This document shows positions 62,560 to 64,000 of a DNA stretch of 64,000 bases, in pieces. The translations under genes and the position numbers were made by a program. The notes beneath the pieces are model-generated. The model saw only the letters and a program-made list of their open reading frames with translations. It did not search any database and had not been told where the DNA came from. Origin of the DNA: an uncultured Flavobacteriaceae bacterium (GTDB taxonomy: Bacteria; Bacteroidota; Bacteroidia; Flavobacteriales; Flavobacteriaceae); NCBI GenBank assembly GCA_947502635.1, contig CANNAN010000010.1, positions 124,001 to 188,000 of the forward strand, read 5' to 3'. Within the stretch, counting starts at the first letter, position 1, and each line of letters starts with the position of its first letter.

Positions 62560-62585
62560 TCAGAGAATGCGCTAACATTCTCTGA
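62560..62585 (-). terminator. hairpin between fecR and susC, terminator-like on the minus strand
   Basis: TCAGAGAATG (62560-62569) and CATTCTCTGA (62576-62585) form a perfect 10-bp stem with a 6-nt loop. The A-run precedes it on the plus strand, so poly-U follows only on the minus strand. On the plus strand it may act as an mRNA processing or stability element between fecR and susC. Confidence 0.5.
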
Positions 62586-62643
62586 CTAAAATAAACTGCT
62601 ATAAGAGAGCAGCTAATGTTTAATTAAAAACTAATTCAAATTT

Positions 62644-64000
62644 ATGAAAAATAACCAAATTTTCTATGATTCCCTTCTGGATTTTAGAAACAAAACTCTA
62701 TTTGTAATGAAGAGTCTTACAGTCTTTTTAGTCCTGTTTTCATTGTATTCTTTTACTAACTCATACTCTCAAAGTAAAAAACTAAAAATTGAAATTAAGG
62801 AAGCCACATTAATGAGTATGATTGAGTCCATTGAAAATCAGAGCGAGTTTGTGTTTATTTACAATGATGAGGTATTGCCCGAATTGAAAAAAATTCTAGG
62901 TAATATTCAGATTAAAAACAAATCCATTTATAAAATTTTAGATAGGGTTATCAATAAAGAAAAACTTATCTACTCAATAAATGAGCGCCAAGTCATTTTA
63001 AATAAAAAAGAGCACATTCTCAAGTCTAATATACAGCAGCGAATCTCAGGAACAGTTACAGATGCAATAGATGGTTTACCATTGCCAGGGGTTAATATAA
63101 TTGTTGAAGGGACTTCAAGAGGAGCTCAGACAGACTTTAACGGGATTTATTCCATCAATGCAAGTGCAGGAGAGATTCTTAAGGTTAGTTTCATTGGCAT
63201 GCAAACACAATTCATAACAATTGGTGGTAATAGTACAATCGATATCATTATGGAGCAAGATTTAGAAGATCTGGATGCGGTAGTAATAACTGGTTACCAA
63301 AACGTAAAAAGAGAATTATTTACAGGAGCATCACAAACCATTAAAGCCAAAGACATTAAACTTGATGGTGTGGCAGATATTTCTAGAGCTTTAGAAGGTA
63401 GGGCAGCAGGAGTAAGCGTTCAAAATGTAACAGGTACTTTTGGTGCATCACCTAGAATTACTATTCGGGGGTCATCTTCTATTCTAGGAGATACAAAGCC
63501 TATTTGGATTATTGATGGTGTTATACAAGAAGAAATTGTAAATCTTTCTGTTTCAGACCTGGTATCTGGAGATCCAAATACATTATTAAGTTCGGCAGTT
63601 GCTGGTTTGAACGCTTCAGATATTGAGAGTTTTGAGATTCTTAAAGATGCATCTGCGACAGCACTTTATGGAGCTAGGGCACTAAATGGTGTTGTTGTTA
63701 TTACAACAAAATCTGGTAAAAGAGATCAAAAACCTGCATTTAATTACTCAGCAGAATTCGCAGTTAGAGATATTCCAAGATACGGTAACTATGATCAATT
63801 AAATTCTCAGGAAACAGTTTCAATATATAGAGAAATGGAATCTAAAGGGTTTTTAGATCTACCAACGTCATTTCAAGGAAGGTTTGGAGGTATCTATAAT
63901 ATTATGTATAGAGCGATAAATAATTTTGACGAGAATACGGAGCAGTTTCAACTCGAAAACACACCAGAAGCCAGAGCTCGATTTTTACAACAATATGAGT
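62644..64000 (+). CDS. SusC/RagA-family TonB-linked receptor with STN domain (5' part)
   Basis: 452 residues are visible with ATG at 62644; the frame is open at the right edge. A signal peptide (about 22-43, MKSLTVFLVLFSLYSFTNS) is followed by a secretin/TonB N-terminal STN domain (about 48-120, KLKIEIKEATLMSMIESIEN) and a carboxypeptidase-regulatory-like domain (about 134-215, ISGTVTDAIDGLPLPGVNII). Then comes the plug (about 218-360, TIRGSSSILGDTKPIWIIDG and EILKDASATALYGARALNGV). The STN domain signals to FecR. A SusD partner and glycan enzymes are expected beyond the window. Confidence 0.95.
   Translation, partial: MKNNQIFYDSLLDFRNKTLFVMKSLTVFLVLFSLYSFTNSYSQSKKLKIEIKEATLMSMIESIENQSEFVFIYNDEVLPELKKILGNIQIKNKSIYKILDRVINKEKLIYSINERQVILNKKEHILKSNIQQRISGTVTDAIDGLPLPGVNIIVEGTSRGAQTDFNGIYSINASAGEILKVSFIGMQTQFITIGGNSTIDIIMEQDLEDLDAVVITGYQNVKRELFTGASQTIKAKDIKLDGVADISRALEGRAAGVSVQNVTGTFGASPRITIRGSSSILGDTKPIWIIDGVIQEEIVNLSVSDLVSGDPNTLLSSAVAGLNASDIESFEILKDASATALYGARALNGVVVITTKSGKRDQKPAFNYSAEFAVRDIPRYGNYDQLNSQETVSIYREMESKGFLDLPTSFQGRFGGIYNIMYRAINNFDENTEQFQLENTPEARARFLQQYE

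Noticed and set aside
1-64000. CRISPR array, prophage, intact IS element, tRNA or rRNA gene
   Set aside because: No regularly spaced 25-40 bp repeats with unique spacers, no phage structural genes, no transposase frame and no tRNA cloverleaf were seen. The tandem pairs in the first 6 kb are only two units each, with no spacers.

Overview
The window is AT-rich DNA (by eye about one third G+C) from a member of the Bacteroidota, almost certainly a marine-type Flavobacteriaceae. The grounds are the SusC/RagA receptor with its ECF sigma and FecR anti-sigma factors, OMP_b-brl-type receptors, many lipoproteins with short lysine-rich leaders, GSCFA, DUF4230, DUF4136 and DUF5522 proteins, and promoters of the Bacteroidota form TTG-N16 to N19-TAnnTTTG. 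No tRNA, rRNA, CRISPR array, prophage or intact insertion sequence was seen.

Region 1 (1-8.5 kb) is the least ordinary part. It holds an outer-membrane beta-barrel receptor, an AraC-type regulator with HAMP-like and PAS-like N-terminal parts, a small STAS-like protein, and a two-domain enzyme joining an alpha-oxoamine synthase (serine palmitoyltransferase/KBL fold) to a FemAB/GNAT-type N-acyltransferase. Between these genes lie six tandem pairs of a roughly 20-bp direct repeat at about 21-bp pitch, which is the geometry of AraC-family sites. Three of the pairs sit beside large REP-like hairpins. I read this as a candidate regulon making an N-acylated long-chain amino-lipid or signal; this is inference.

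Region 2 (8.9-15.6 kb) is a carbohydrate locus: two exported (alpha/alpha)6 glycosidase-like proteins, then a LacI regulator divergent from kdgK (KDG kinase) and eda (KDPG aldolase). Two palindromic operators 88 bp apart lie between lacI and kdgK. One covers the -7 box of lacI, which also shows that the first ATG of the lacI frame cannot be its start.

Region 3 (15.7-47.9 kb) is mostly housekeeping: FKBP isomerase, Era, Der, a thioredoxin-fold protein, LemA/TPM proteins, M23 peptidase with a MerR regulator, AlaRS, GSCFA protein, PLP dehydratase, enoyl-CoA hydratase, phenylalanine 4-hydroxylase with a long C-terminal extension, bestrophin, a c-heme lipoprotein, ACC deaminase-like enzyme, glucosaminidase-LysM lipoprotein, HemL, membrane proteins and a tandem pair of membrane-anchored alpha/beta hydrolases. 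A 49-residue DUF5522 protein and a decayed TPR gene are hidden in the gaps.

Region 4 (47.9-59.9 kb) holds an MG2-plus-plug protein without a barrel, LysRS, a Pmp3-type peptide, a lipoprotein, LipB, a relic of an M43 metalloprotease, DinB-like and nucleoid-associated proteins, a large propeller lipoprotein and RNase HII. Region 5 (60.4-64 kb) is an ECF sigma / FecR / SusC signalling cassette that runs off the right edge and probably heads a polysaccharide utilisation locus.
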